From Nitrospira sp. (GTDB lineage: Bacteria > Nitrospirota > Nitrospiria > Nitrospirales > Nitrospiraceae), in assembly GCA_030123625.1 (NCBI GenBank), contig CP126121.1:3946179-4010178 (forward strand): a DNA stretch of 64,000 bases. Reading direction: 5' to 3'. A model generated the notes under the pieces. It did no database searches and was not told where the DNA came from. It was given only the letters and a program-made list of their open reading frames with translations. Of this stretch, positions 54,061 through 63,643 are shown in pieces. A program made the position numbers and the translations under genes. Within the stretch, counting starts at the first letter, position 1. Each line of letters opens with the position of its first letter.

Positions 54061-55104
54061 ATGAAGTTCCCGATGCGGCCGATTTTTTCTATCGCGATAG
54101 TCCTTGGTTTGATGTTCGCTGGGCCGGGTCTTACCCGCGCCGAAAACGCCGCACCCGCGCCAAGGGCAATCACCGTCGCACTCGACGGCACCGGGGACTT
54201 CTCTTCAATTCAAGAGGCCGTGGACAGCGCCATGAGGGGTGACACGGTTCTGATCAAGCCGGGGACGTATGCTCAGGATCTTACCGTCCATAGCAAAGAG
54301 AAGATCAAGATCGTGGGTGCGGGAGCGGACAAGGTGACCCTCCTTGGGCGAAGCGAGCGGGTCGGCGTGCTGCATGTCGGCAAGTGGCCCTATGGGGCGA
54401 CAGATATCGAAATCAGCGGCCTTACGATAGGCGAGCATGGAGGGCATGCTCTCGGTATTTTCAATGGAAACCGCATCACGTTGCGCCAGGTTCATGTGAA
54501 AGGAATGGTGTTCGGCCAACAGGTGCAAGAGGTTCGTATCGAAGACTGTATAATCGGGGGGAGTGAGACGACGGGTGTGCACTTTGCTGACTCTCAGGTC
54601 CTTCTGATTGGAAATGTAATCCATGATAACGATCACGGTGTTAATGTGACCGGCAAGTCTTCGGTTCGGCTTGAGCGCAATATCATCACCGGAAATTTGT
54701 TCGAGGCCGTCGTGATCGGTGATCAGGCACACGCGGCCTTGATGAATAATACCCTGGTCAAGAATGGTGGTGGAGCGGCATTCCTCGGTGTGTCGACGAT
54801 CGAGGCATCCGGGAATATTGTGAGCCTCAATAAAGTCGGCTTTCTCATTGCAGCTTCGAGTCAGGCCAAGACGTCGTACAACGCGTTGTTCGATAATGAG
54901 GTGAGCTATATGAGAGCCGGCTCCCCGAACATTCGTGCGCCCGAACTCCAGGCTGAATCGGATATGACGACCGATCCACGTTTTGTAGATGCCGAGCATG
55001 GCGACTTCCGACTGAAGCCAGACACGACATTGCTCAATCGCGGAACGTTTCGTTATCTTGGCGCGCTTCCTCCGCTTCTGGTGCCCGCACAGAATCGCGA
55101 ATAG
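54061..55104 (+). CDS. Secreted right-handed beta-helix protein (NosD/pectate-lyase-like fold)
   Basis: A 347-aa protein. A signal peptide (PIFSIAIVLGLMFAGPGLTRA, cleavage near residue 27) is followed by DGTGDFSSIQEAVDSA and IKPGTY, the common entry of pectin-lyase-like helices. About eight coils with the N-N-x-I/V-x-x-N pattern then follow, such as NVIHDNDHGVNV and NIITGNLFEAVV. No polysaccharide-lyase catalytic residues stand out. It is likely a periplasmic or surface carbohydrate- or matrix-binding protein. ATG 54061 and the ATG at 54073 are both possible starts. It is divergent from coaE. Confidence 0.82.
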   Translation: MKFPMRPIFSIAIVLGLMFAGPGLTRAENAAPAPRAITVALDGTGDFSSIQEAVDSAMRGDTVLIKPGTYAQDLTVHSKEKIKIVGAGADKVTLLGRSERVGVLHVGKWPYGATDIEISGLTIGEHGGHALGIFNGNRITLRQVHVKGMVFGQQVQEVRIEDCIIGGSETTGVHFADSQVLLIGNVIHDNDHGVNVTGKSSVRLERNIITGNLFEAVVIGDQAHAALMNNTLVKNGGGAAFLGVSTIEASGNIVSLNKVGFLIAASSQAKTSYNALFDNEVSYMRAGSPNIRAPELQAESDMTTDPRFVDAEHGDFRLKPDTTLLNRGTFRYLGALPPLLVPAQNRE

Positions 55105-55118
55105 CTCATTCTAAACAA

Positions 55119-55169
55119 AGGGATAGAGTATCCATGCTATGGGCGTCATGCGCATGGTATGCTGTCCCT
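55119..55169 (+). terminator. Long imperfect hairpin after the beta-helix gene
   Basis: AGGGATAGAGTATCCATGC (55119-55136) pairs with GCATGGTATGCTGTCCCT (55152-55169) over about 18 bp with a few mismatches. It lies 15 bases beyond the stop codon. No T-run follows. Confidence 0.45.
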
Positions 55170-55251
55170 ATAGCGCATATCCTTCCGGTTCATTTCTCAA
55201 TTAAAGTAGCATCACAAATGCGCCGAGAAGGATTCAACCAGGAGGTCTCCC

Positions 55252-55437
55252 TTGGCCAGCTTCCGCAGCAACCTTGAAAAGCCGTCGGGTGAAGGCATCC
55301 CCTCGCTCATGGACATGGAATCCGGCAAGTTGGTCGGGGCCGTGCTGCCTATGTCTGAGCAGGCCCAAATCCAGATGCGGAACAGCATCGAAGTCATTGA
55401 ATATCTGCTGAATCAGGAGCGAGTGATCTGGAGCTAG
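55252..55437 (+). CDS. 61-aa hypothetical protein with TTG start
   Basis: TTG 55252 has GGAGGT 5-6 bases upstream, a strong site for a rare start codon. The product (ASFRSNLEKPSGEGIPSLMD, then a helix EQAQIQMRNSIEVIEYLLNQ) is acidic and soluble. No family is recognised. Weak initiation from TTG may keep expression low. Confidence 0.6.
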   Translation: MASFRSNLEKPSGEGIPSLMDMESGKLVGAVLPMSEQAQIQMRNSIEVIEYLLNQERVIWS

Positions 55438-55702
55438 GCATCCGTTCTAGCGAGCCCACCGGTTTTCCCCATGCAATCCGTCGGTACTATTCCTTCCTCT
55501 CCTCTATTCTCGACGATTCGTGTAGGGTCGCGTTTCCTTTTTCGACTCACGACTAATACGTTCTTCAGGTAAATATCCGAGAAGCCGACAACAGTAGGAG
55601 TCCGACCTTCGCGTTGGGGTCGGCACCGGCTTGATTCCTGTCCGGAGGAGGCGCATCGTAAGCCGCTCACTACTTCTTACTCGTGCGCTCGCTAAGAGAT
55701 CC

Positions 55703-58384
55703 ATGGGAAAAACAGTTCGAATATCGTCTCGTTCTCAAGCCTCTCGCGACGCTGAGCGGCAGCGGCTTGGCGAAGATGCGATTCGTAAGCAGCATTGGAA
55801 GCGGTGGGGGCCTTACTTGAGCGAACGTGCCTGGGGAACGGTGCGTGAGGACTATAGTCCCCATGGAACGGCCTGGGAAGCATTTCCTCACGATCATGCC
55901 CGCTCGCGCGCCTATCGGTGGAACGAGGATGGTCTGGCCGGGATTTCAGATCGTCACCAGTACATCTGTTTTGCCGTCGCTCTTTGGAATGGACGCGATC
56001 CTATTCTGAAGGAGCGCGTATTCGGCTTGACCGGTAACGAAGGGAATCATGGCGAAGATGTCAAAGAGTATTATTTCTACTTAGATTCGACGCCGACGCA
56101 CTCCTATATGAAGTATCTCTATAAGTATCCACAGGGAGAATTTCCGTACGCCAAGCTCGTAGAGGAAAATCGCCGTCGCGGACGTGGCGAGTTGGAATAC
56201 GAGCTGATCGATACCGGCGTGTTTCATGAGAATCGCTACTTCGATGTCATCGTCGAATATGCGAAAGTGACGCCGGAGGAGCTTCTCGTCCGTATTCACG
56301 TGACGAACCGAGGGCCGGATTGTGCCGAGTTGACGTTGTTACCCACTCTCTGGTTCCGGAATACGTGGTCATGGGGAATCGATGCCCGTCGGCCGAGGAT
56401 GCGTGAGGGAAACGCTGTCGATGGGATGAGTGTGATTGCATTGGATCACGAGTATTATGGAGAACGGCGCCTATGGTGCGAAGGAAAGCCGCCGTTACTC
56501 TTTACTGAGAATGAGACGAACACACGGCGATTATACGGCGATCAAGATGGCGCCACATATGTGAAAGATAGTTTCCACGACTACATCGTCCATCATCGAA
56601 CGGACGCGGTCAATCCTGAGAAGGTTGGCTCAAAGGCTGCCGCCCAGTATCAGTTATCACTATCCTCGGGAGCCTCGAAGATCATTCGCCTACGTCTGAC
56701 CAACCGAACAGAGGCGGTGGGATTTGAAGTTCAAGCGTTCAATGAACTCTTCGAGCAACGCATCTATGAAGCCGATGAGTTTTATGATGGACTGGCTCCG
56801 GCTGATCTGTCCGAGGATGCAAGGTTGGTCCAAAGGCAGGCGTTCGCGGGATTACTGTGGAGCAAACAGTTCTATCATTACGACTTGAAACGCTGGCTCG
56901 TCGGTGATCCGGGGATGCCGGACCCTCCCCATGAACGTCTCCGTGGACGGAATTGCGACTGGACACACCTTTACAATGCCGACGTGATCTCGATGCCCGA
57001 CAAATGGGAGTATCCCTGGTATGCCGCGTGGGACTTGGCATTCCATTGCATTCCGCTCGCCCTTGTCGACTCAACCTTCGCCAAGGAGCAACTCATTCTG
57101 ATGCTCAGGGAATGGTACATGCACCCGAACGGTCAGATTCCGGCGTATGAGTGGGCGTTCGGCGACGTCAACCCGCCGGTCCATGCCTGGGCTGCATGGC
57201 GAGTCTATAAAATCGAGAGAAAGCGAAGAGGAATCGGTGATCGGGTTTTCCTCGAACGGGTGTTCCATAAGCTGTTACTGAACTTCACCTGGTGGGTCAA
57301 TCGAAAAGATGCCGACGGCAAGAACATCTTTCAGGGCGGGTTCTTGGGACTCGACAACATCGGCGTCTTTGACCGGAGCGCCCCGTTGCCGACCGGTGGT
57401 CATATCGAACAGTCGGATGCGACGAGTTGGATGGGGATGTATTGCCTGAATATGCTTTCGATCGCACTCGAGTTGGCGCGTGACAATCGGGCATACGAGG
57501 ATGTGGCCAGCAAGTTCTTCGAGCACTTCGTCTATATCTGCCGAGCCATGAACAACATCGGCGGGGAAAAAATCGAGCTCTGGAATAAGGAAGACGGATT
57601 TTTCTATGACGTGCTCCATCTTCCTGATGGACGAACCTTTCCGCTCAAGGTTCGGTCTCTCGTCGGACTGATTCCGCTGTTTGCCGTAGAAACGTTGGAC
57701 TCCGAGCTGGTCGATAGTCTTCCTCGGTTTAAGCACCGCATGCAGTGGTTCATCGAAAATCGGCCTGATTTCAGCGCTCACGTCGAGACCCATTCATATG
57801 ACGGAGGCGTGCGGAGGTTTTTGTCGCTGGTCAATCCCATACGACTCAAGTCGGTGTTGCGGTACATGCTCGACGAAGAAGAATTTCTCTCCCCATACGG
57901 CATCCGCGCGCTCTCGCGCTATCACAAGGATCATCCCTATGTGCTTTCCATCCTGGACAGGAACTATCGGGTGGACTATGAGCCTGCCGAATCGAGCACG
58001 GGACTGTTCGGCGGGAATTCGAATTGGCGAGGCCCCGTCTGGTTTCCGGTCAACTACCTGCTGATCGAATCGCTTCAGAAGTTTCATTACTATCTCGGCG
58101 ATGAGTACAGGGTTGAGTATCCCGTACGCTCCGGTCGATTCGTCTCTTTACATGAGGTTGCTTCCGAACTGTCTCGCCGGCTGACCCATATTTTTCTCCG
58201 CGACAAAAATGGCCGACGTCCGGTCTATGGGGGCACGAGCACATTCCAGGAAGATCCCTACTGGCGAGACACGGTCCTTTTCTACGAGTACTTCCATGGC
58301 GATAACGGTGCGGGCGTCGGGGCCAGTCATCAGACAGGATGGACCGGACTTGTCGCCAAATTGATTCAGCAGTCGGGGGAGTAG
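55703..58384 (+). CDS. GH63/MGH1-like glucosidase
   Basis: From ATG 55703 the enzyme is 893 aa. The N-terminal beta sandwich ([21 protein letters not shown]) and a C-terminal (alpha/alpha)6 barrel are characteristic of MGH1/GH63 proteins. The barrel holds the acidic residues of [13 protein letters not shown] and the substrate loop [19 protein letters not shown]63-type enzymes hydrolyse alpha-glucosides such as glucosylglycerate, mannosylglycerate or trehalose-type sugars. It is followed by a glycogen-debranching-type enzyme on the same strand, which suggests joint use in glucan or compatible-solute breakdown. The exact substrate is not determined by the sequence. Confidence 0.87.
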   Translation: MGKTVRISSRSQASRDAERQRLGEDAIRKQHWKRWGPYLSERAWGTVREDYSPHGTAWEAFPHDHARSRAYRWNEDGLAGISDRHQYICFAVALWNGRDPILKERVFGLTGNEGNHGEDVKEYYFYLDSTPTHSYMKYLYKYPQGEFPYAKLVEENRRRGRGELEYELIDTGVFHENRYFDVIVEYAKVTPEELLVRIHVTNRGPDCAELTLLPTLWFRNTWSWGIDARRPRMREGNAVDGMSVIALDHEYYGERRLWCEGKPPLLFTENETNTRRLYGDQDGATYVKDSFHDYIVHHRTDAVNPEKVGSKAAAQYQLSLSSGASKIIRLRLTNRTEAVGFEVQAFNELFEQRIYEADEFYDGLAPADLSEDARLVQRQAFAGLLWSKQFYHYDLKRWLVGDPGMPDPPHERLRGRNCDWTHLYNADVISMPDKWEYPWYAAWDLAFHCIPLALVDSTFAKEQLILMLREWYMHPNGQIPAYEWAFGDVNPPVHAWAAWRVYKIERKRRGIGDRVFLERVFHKLLLNFTWWVNRKDADGKNIFQGGFLGLDNIGVFDRSAPLPTGGHIEQSDATSWMGMYCLNMLSIALELARDNRAYEDVASKFFEHFVYICRAMNNIGGEKIELWNKEDGFFYDVLHLPDGRTFPLKVRSLVGLIPLFAVETLDSELVDSLPRFKHRMQWFIENRPDFSAHVETHSYDGGVRRFLSLVNPIRLKSVLRYMLDEEEFLSPYGIRALSRYHKDHPYVLSILDRNYRVDYEPAESSTGLFGGNSNWRGPVWFPVNYLLIESLQKFHYYLGDEYRVEYPVRSGRFVSLHEVASELSRRLTHIFLRDKNGRRPVYGGTSTFQEDPYWRDTVLFYEYFHGDNGAGVGASHQTGWTGLVAKLIQQSGE

Positions 58385-58550
58385 ACGGCGCAGATCGGTG
58401 GTTTCCTTGCTCGCGCAACGCGCACACAAGTTCCATAAGAGTCAATAACGGGCGGTGCTTGCGTGGAGAAGGCCGCGTCTCGGCGCGGCAGGGATTGGGT
58501 GGGTGAGAACATCGCGCGCAGTAGGAAACCACGCAATCCGCGCCGCCTGA

Positions 58551-60560
58551 GTGATGGAGAGGATGAAAGTTAAGAAAGAAGATTGTCGGGATTTTGATCG
58601 GGCACTGAGTCTTGAATGGCTGGAGACGAACGGTCGCGGGGGATTTGCCTCAGGAACTGTTTCCGGTGCCAATACACGTCGGTACCATGCGTTGTTGTTG
58701 ACTGCGCAACAGCCGGGAGCCAATCGGTACGTGCTGGTCAATCATGTCGAAGAGTGGTTGAGCTTCGACGATGACGCGTGGTCGCTCTCGACGAATCTGT
58801 ATCCAGGAGCGGTACATCCCGATGGATATACCCATTGTTCCGGGTTTTCGTCGATTCCATGGCCAACATGGACCTTTATCTATAACAATGCCCATGTCCG
58901 ACGTGAAATCCTATGCATTCGAGGTCGAGACCTTGTCATCATTCGGTGGAAGCTCATGGGCTCAAAGGGCGATTCCGTGGCTCTGAGGGTGCGGCCGATG
59001 TTGACCGGGCGAGGCTATCATGCGCTACACCACGAGAACGGAAAGCTTTCCACGCAAGCCACGATCGACCAAGGGCGGGTCACCTGGAAGCCATATCAAG
59101 GTCTTCCGGTCGTGTGCGCCTTCCATTCAGGAACCTATCGTCATGCCCCCGATTGGTATCGACACGTGCAATTCCCTGTAGAACAGGAACGAGGACTCGA
59201 TTTTGAAGAAGACTGGTGGTCACCTGGAGAATTCTTATTCAAGTTGGAGTCGGGCAAAGAGCAAGCGTTGGCGTTTACCAGTGAAACGGTTGACGGGCTT
59301 GATATCGCGGATCTCGCACAGAAAGAAGGTGCTCGGCGTATGCTGGCCCAAAAGTCTGCGCCGACGGCCGACCGATTAGCCGGTGCATTGTGGCAGGCGG
59401 CGGATTCGTTCTTGGTCCGACGAGGCACTCAACACACGATGATAGCGGGGTATCCATGGTTTACCGACTGGGGGCGAGATACCTTTATCTCGCTTCCCGG
59501 CCTTTGCCTGGTAACCGGACGGCATGAGGTCGCCTGGCGGATCATCCGGACTTTTTCCTCCTACGTTTCCGAGGGCATGGTGCCCAATCGCTTTCCGGAT
59601 ATGAATGAAAGCCCGGAATACAACTCCATCGATGCATCATTGTGGTTTGTCCATGCCGTCGATCGGTATCTGACATACAGCGACGATGCCACACGAGTCC
59701 GGTCGATCGCTTGGCCGGCGATAAAGCAAATTCTCGATGGCTATCGGCAAGGCACGCGATATGACATCCATATGGACGTCGATGGTCTTATCGTGGGAGG
59801 AACGCCCGGTCTTCAACTGACCTGGATGGATGTGAAAATCGGCGATTGCCTCGTGACGCCACGGCACGGAAAGCCGGTTGAGATTCAGGCCTTGTGGTTG
59901 AGGGCCTTAGAGGTCGGCGCACGACTTGCCGCCCAGTTTGGGGAACCGGATTACGCCGCAGGCTGTCAGAAAGATAAGGCGCGAGGAGTGAAATCCTTCC
60001 GCAACAAATTTTGGTACAAAGACGGACAGTATTTGTACGATACGATCGATGGGCCAGAGGGCGACGACACATCAATTCGCCCCAATCAGGTGTACGCTCT
60101 TGCCCTGTGTGATGATCTGCTGACGAAGGAACAGGCAAAGCAGGTCCTCCGAATCGTCACGGACCATCTTCTCACCCCGGTGGGACTGCGAACGTTGTCG
60201 CCGACGGATGTTCGATATCATCCTCGGTGCACAGGCGGTCCCATGGAACGTGATCGTGCGTATCACCAGGGTACCGTCTGGCCGTTTCTCTTGGGCCCCT
60301 TCGTGACGTCATGGTTGAAAACATTTGGCCATAGGAACGAAACAAGAACTGAGGCTCGGTCGTTCCTCGACGGCATAGAAGCCCATTTATGGGAAGCCTG
60401 TCTCGGACAGGTGTCTGAAATTTTCGACGGAGACCCTCCACATCATCCGCGAGGCTGTCCGGCTCAAGCCTGGTCGGTCGCGGAACCTCTCCGTGCACTG
60501 GTTGAAGATCTTGGGGTGCCGATCGTGACCGGAAGAGCAAGCTCAACTCGCCGCAAATAA
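58551..60560 (+). CDS. Amylo-alpha-1,6-glucosidase (glycogen debranching-type, GH133)
   Basis: A 669-aa protein. The N-terminal GDE_N domain has LEWLETNGRGGFASGTVSGAN and RRYHALLL. The C-terminal (alpha/alpha)6 catalytic domain starts with AGYPWFTDWGRDTFISLPGL, where Asp and Arg are conserved, and continues with YNSIDASLWFVHAV and GTVWPFLLGPF. Archaeal and bacterial homologues debranch glycogen by removing alpha-1,6 glucose stubs. It lies 166 bases after the glucosidase gene. That gap holds only GC-rich non-coding sequence. Confidence 0.9.
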   Translation: MMERMKVKKEDCRDFDRALSLEWLETNGRGGFASGTVSGANTRRYHALLLTAQQPGANRYVLVNHVEEWLSFDDDAWSLSTNLYPGAVHPDGYTHCSGFSSIPWPTWTFIYNNAHVRREILCIRGRDLVIIRWKLMGSKGDSVALRVRPMLTGRGYHALHHENGKLSTQATIDQGRVTWKPYQGLPVVCAFHSGTYRHAPDWYRHVQFPVEQERGLDFEEDWWSPGEFLFKLESGKEQALAFTSETVDGLDIADLAQKEGARRMLAQKSAPTADRLAGALWQAADSFLVRRGTQHTMIAGYPWFTDWGRDTFISLPGLCLVTGRHEVAWRIIRTFSSYVSEGMVPNRFPDMNESPEYNSIDASLWFVHAVDRYLTYSDDATRVRSIAWPAIKQILDGYRQGTRYDIHMDVDGLIVGGTPGLQLTWMDVKIGDCLVTPRHGKPVEIQALWLRALEVGARLAAQFGEPDYAAGCQKDKARGVKSFRNKFWYKDGQYLYDTIDGPEGDDTSIRPNQVYALALCDDLLTKEQAKQVLRIVTDHLLTPVGLRTLSPTDVRYHPRCTGGPMERDRAYHQGTVWPFLLGPFVTSWLKTFGHRNETRTEARSFLDGIEAHLWEACLGQVSEIFDGDPPHHPRGCPAQAWSVAEPLRALVEDLGVPIVTGRASSTRRK

Positions 60561-60594
60561 GCCGTTGCACATCGCAGCAAAACTGAACCTGAGC

Positions 60595-60611
60595 CATCGG
60601 CTTCTGCGCTC
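60595..60611 (+). repeat. 17-bp target-site duplication, left copy
   Basis: CATCGGCTTCTGCGCTC is identical to 62023-62039 on the other side of the insertion element. Confidence 0.75.
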
Positions 60612-62022
60612 TGTAGATAGCAAGTTAAGTTGTCCGGTTTATGTAGCACATGATCTGTCCGGTATTTCGCTCGAATAATTTCAGCCGTGCGCCGAAATGT
60701 TTTCGCGCACAATTGGCCTAGGATCAACGATCGGTCGGCCGCCCGATCGGCGGGTCGGGCCGCGACGGCTTGAAGGGGCGTCTTTGGATTCGATCACCCG
60801 CCCATCCGGCTGATACCGCGCCAAGCATCGCGGGCCATGGAACACGGCCAAGGTACTATCGGGATACGCATGGACCCGCACGGTGGTCTTCACATAATGG
60901 AACCGGTGTTGATCGGGCGGAATCTGCAGATGCTGGCCCTGATAGCGCACCGTGTTGTCATTGGCCACCACCCGCTCATCCTGCACACAGAGAATCTCGG
61001 CCAGGTTCGAACCAATCCAGGGGACGAAGGCCGTCCCCGCTTCGACGGCCGGCACGGCAAACCGCCGATTGTAGGCCGGAAGAAATTGCTCGGTGAGATA
61101 TCGGTTGGCCGCTGCGATGGTGGTGATCCTGGCCAGGGCCAGCTCTTTGGGCAATCGATCTTGCAGGGTGCGGAAGACCCGTTCGGAACGGCCCCGCGCT
61201 TCCGGCGAATAGGCGGCAATGAGCGTGATCCCCAATTGCCGGAGCGCCCGATGCACCTGCGTGAGCCGCGTCTTATCGACCTTGCCTCCCGTCTTCTCCG
61301 TATACCAGTAGTGCGAGCCGCGATCGGTATAGAGGGAACTGAACAGGCCCTGTTTTTCAATGACCTCCCGCAGACCCCGGAAACTGCTCATCGTCCCTTC
61401 TTCTTCGACGAAGAAGGCCGAGTACATCTCGCTGGTCGCATCATCCAGAGTCACAATCAGATCCCATTGGCATCCCGGTACCCATTCATGCCGGGATCCG
61501 TCTTGGTGCAGCATCATCCCCGGCAAGGGTTTGCGGGGCCGCTTCTTGCGATGCGCTCCGCGCCGGGAGGCCCGAGTCACGTGTCCTGCCCGTTGCAGCC
61601 GGTTCTTCGTCCACGTGTAGGAGCGCGTCCCCCCATGCTCTTGGTGCCAGCGCTCATGAAAATGCTTCACGGTCCAGCCCCGGTACTGTGTCTCATACAA
61701 CGTCACCATCCGAAGCGCTTCATCTACCGGCACCGCCCGAGCCGAGGCCCGGCCCAGCCGCCGATCTTCTAATCCCTCCACACCCTCGGTTTCGTAGCGG
61801 ACGCTCCAGCGGCGAAACGTCCGTTCCGTGACGCCTAACAGCTCCGCCGCCTCCGCCATGGTCAGTTCCCCTCGGTGTCGCCGCGCATACAACTCTTCAA
61901 ATCGCATCCGTCTCACCTCCTGTAGCACTGTCGCCCGCATCATGGTGGCCCTCCTTGAGGGCGCACCGTAAACCGGACACTTCATGTGCTACAAAAAGCG
62001 GACAGATGATGGGCTAGCTACA
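60612..62022 (-). mobile_element. Intact IS1202/ISNCY-type insertion sequence, 1411 bp
   Basis: Both ends show a long imperfect inverted repeat of about 50 bp. The left end reads TGTAGATAGC, then TGTCCGGTTTATGTAGCACATGA. The complement of the right end reads TGTAGCTAGC, then TGTCCGCTTTTTGTAGCACATGA. One transposase gene fills the interior. A 17-bp duplication (CATCGGCTTCTGCGCTC) abuts each end, which fixes the boundaries. Long duplications are known in this family. It inserted between the debranching-enzyme gene and the GlcG-like gene, in non-coding DNA. Confidence 0.85.
60681..61943 (-). CDS. IS1202/ISNCY-family DDE transposase
   Basis: From ATG 61943, with AAGGAGG 6 bases upstream, the protein is 420 aa. 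An N-terminal helix-turn-helix reads MAEAAELLGVTERTFRRW. The DDE catalytic core has LIVTLDDATSEMY (second Asp region), HQDGSRHEW (first Asp) and SPEARGRSERVFRTLQDRLP (Glu region). A C-terminal beta domain has TVRYQGQHLQIPP. The frame is intact, so the element may be active. An upstream frame from 61985 lacks a site and overlaps the terminal repeat. Confidence 0.92.
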   Translation of the reverse strand: MMRATVLQEVRRMRFEELYARRHRGELTMAEAAELLGVTERTFRRWSVRYETEGVEGLEDRRLGRASARAVPVDEALRMVTLYETQYRGWTVKHFHERWHQEHGGTRSYTWTKNRLQRAGHVTRASRRGAHRKKRPRKPLPGMMLHQDGSRHEWVPGCQWDLIVTLDDATSEMYSAFFVEEEGTMSSFRGLREVIEKQGLFSSLYTDRGSHYWYTEKTGGKVDKTRLTQVHRALRQLGITLIAAYSPEARGRSERVFRTLQDRLPKELALARITTIAAANRYLTEQFLPAYNRRFAVPAVEAGTAFVPWIGSNLAEILCVQDERVVANDNTVRYQGQHLQIPPDQHRFHYVKTTVRVHAYPDSTLAVFHGPRCLARYQPDGRVIESKDAPSSRRGPTRRSGGRPIVDPRPIVRENISAHG

Positions 62023-62039
62023 CATCGGCTTCTGCGCTC
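62023..62039 (+). repeat. 17-bp target-site duplication, right copy
   Basis: Identical to 60595-60611. It directly abuts the right end of the insertion sequence. Confidence 0.75.
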
Positions 62040-62099
62040 TTGACAGAATCCAGAGTCATCCGTAGTCTGAATGCAAGAGGTCTTTGGAGAGGACTCACC

Positions 62100-62648
62100 A
62101 TGATGGAACGGTTCGTCTTGATCAGGAACAATCGGGTTACCATTGCAAGTATGATTATGTTGCTCCTGTCGAGCCCGATCATCCAACCCGTCATATGGGC
62201 CGACGAGTTACCGAAGGAGTCGGTGTTATCGCTGGGCGTGGCGAACAAAGCGATACAGGCGGCATTGGAAGCTTGCAAGAAGGACGGATATCGAGTGAGT
62301 GTGTCCGTAGTGGATCGTGCCGGCGTCCTTCGTGCGATGGGACGTGCCGATGGAGCCGGACCGCACACAGTCGATAGCAGCCGGAAGAAAGCCTATACGG
62401 CGGCAAGTGTGCGGCGTCCTACCAGTGAGTTGGCTGATCTCATCACGAAAAACCCCTCGCTGCAGTCCCTTCGGGACATGAGCGGCGATATTCTGATATT
62501 GGGCGGGGGGCTGCCCATCGAAATCGGTGGGGAAGTGGTCGGGGGAATCGGGGTCGGTGGAGCACCGGGTACTCATCTTGATGATGCCTGCGCCCAGGAT
62601 GGACTCGACGCGATCGGTGCAGCTCCGAAGGTTCCCATGCCGAAGTGA
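62100..62648 (+). CDS. Secreted GlcG/HbpS-like heme-binding-family protein
   Basis: About 182 aa from ATG 62100. A signal peptide (VTIASMIMLLLSSPIIQPVIWA) is followed by the GlcG/HbpS domain: LGVANKAIQAALEACKKDG, VVDRAGVLRAMGR, and GGLPIEIGGEVVGGIGVGGAPG. Members bind heme or act as small alpha/beta sensors. A direct function is not proven for this one. Its GTGA junction overlaps the next gene's start by 4 bases, so the two are translated together. It lies 77 bases beyond the insertion sequence, which may have cut off its original promoter. Confidence 0.85.
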   Translation: MMERFVLIRNNRVTIASMIMLLLSSPIIQPVIWADELPKESVLSLGVANKAIQAALEACKKDGYRVSVSVVDRAGVLRAMGRADGAGPHTVDSSRKKAYTAASVRRPTSELADLITKNPSLQSLRDMSGDILILGGGLPIEIGGEVVGGIGVGGAPGTHLDDACAQDGLDAIGAAPKVPMPK

Positions 62649-63100
62649 AAGCGCCACCATGGACCGCCCTCTTTGGAAGCGTGGTCCTCCTCTGCGTGGG
62701 ATGTAACAGCAATACTCCCGAATCGGTTTCGGTTGAAATAGCCTCAACACGACTTCGTCTGACGATCGTGAGAACGGCGACGGATCCGTTCCTCCAGCGG
62801 TTTAATCTCACTCTGAATGTCAAGGGAGCAAGCGGCTGTTTTTCTTCAACCGAATTGTTTCCGGATACCGGCTATGCCGGTCGACGTAATGTCTATCAGG
62901 CGTTAACGGGGAGTATCTATGTGGTGGGGCAGTATGATGCACGTGCCATCGATCCACAGAACTGCCGAACAAACCTCAGAGAGTTTCGCCATCTTGATCG
63001 CGACGTGATATTTATAGGAAGCTTCGATCAAGATGAAGAAAAGCGATGGACATATTTTTCTGCCGTTCAGCGGCCCGAACGGCCGTTTGAGAAACATTGA
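62645..63100 (+). CDS. Hypothetical lipoprotein coupled to the GlcG-like gene
   Basis: GTG 62645 overlaps the preceding stop (GTGA). The 151-aa product has a signal peptide ending in the lipobox LCVGC, so it is probably a lipoprotein. The mature domain contains two further cysteines (GCFS, NCRT) that could form a disulfide, and reads as a beta-rich domain. No family is recognised. Co-translation with the GlcG-like protein suggests a periplasmic partnership. Confidence 0.72.
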   Translation: MKAPPWTALFGSVVLLCVGCNSNTPESVSVEIASTRLRLTIVRTATDPFLQRFNLTLNVKGASGCFSSTELFPDTGYAGRRNVYQALTGSIYVVGQYDARAIDPQNCRTNLREFRHLDRDVIFIGSFDQDEEKRWTYFSAVQRPERPFEKH

Positions 63101-63202
63101 TATCGGCTCTGAGCGAGAGAATCGCTGAAGAAACGACAGTAATGGCCTGATCGTGGTGCGGCGATACCAACGCGCTTCCTGCGACAGGCGAATCATCACG
63201 GC

Positions 63203-63412
63203 ATGCAACAACCGATCATTGGGTATCACCAAGATGACGATGGCGATTGGGTTGCCGATCTGGCCTGCGGCCATGGACAGCATGTGCGCCATCAGCCTCC
63301 ATTCACGAATCGTCCGTGGGTGCTCACCGTCGCAGGACGTAATCAATATTTGGGTACCCGTTTGAATTGCAAGAAGTGCGAGGAGCCGGCTGTCTCTCCA
63401 ACTTCAGGATGA
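63203..63412 (+). CDS. DUF3565 family protein
   Basis: The 69-aa product begins QQPIIGYHQDDDGDWVADL, continues ACGHGQHVRHQPPF and RPWVLTVAGR, and ends in CKKCEEP. Together these form the DUF3565 pattern. The Cys/His residues (CGHGQH, CKKC) suggest a zinc ribbon. Members are small, widespread and uncharacterised. ATG 63203 lies about 100 bases after the lipoprotein gene. Confidence 0.85.
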   Translation: MQQPIIGYHQDDDGDWVADLACGHGQHVRHQPPFTNRPWVLTVAGRNQYLGTRLNCKKCEEPAVSPTSG

Positions 63413-63643
63413 ACTCCGACCATCCGTTTTTTCCGTCAGGACGCTCCATTTTACTTGCTGCTTGGCCGGCGGCAGCCTCAATGATGCCGTGGCCGCAGAG
63501 ACCAGTCCCGCTTCCATCTTCCTGCACCATAACCTCCATAACGCAAAGGAAAATCGTGTCTTACGGCAGAGCCGTTCGGGCCTCTTGACAGTGGATGAGA
63601 CTTTGTTTAACAACCGTTGCCACGTGAGTGAGGCGGAAACCTA
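63413..63643. other. Intergenic stretch, no gene seen
   Basis: About 230 bases between DUF3565 and the YdbH-like gene. Short frames on both strands (60-75 codons) lack ribosome sites and are shadows. Confidence 0.5.

Noticed and set aside
60837..61772. 311-codon plus-strand frame inside the insertion sequence
   Set aside because: Antisense to the DDE transposase, with no start signal or family.
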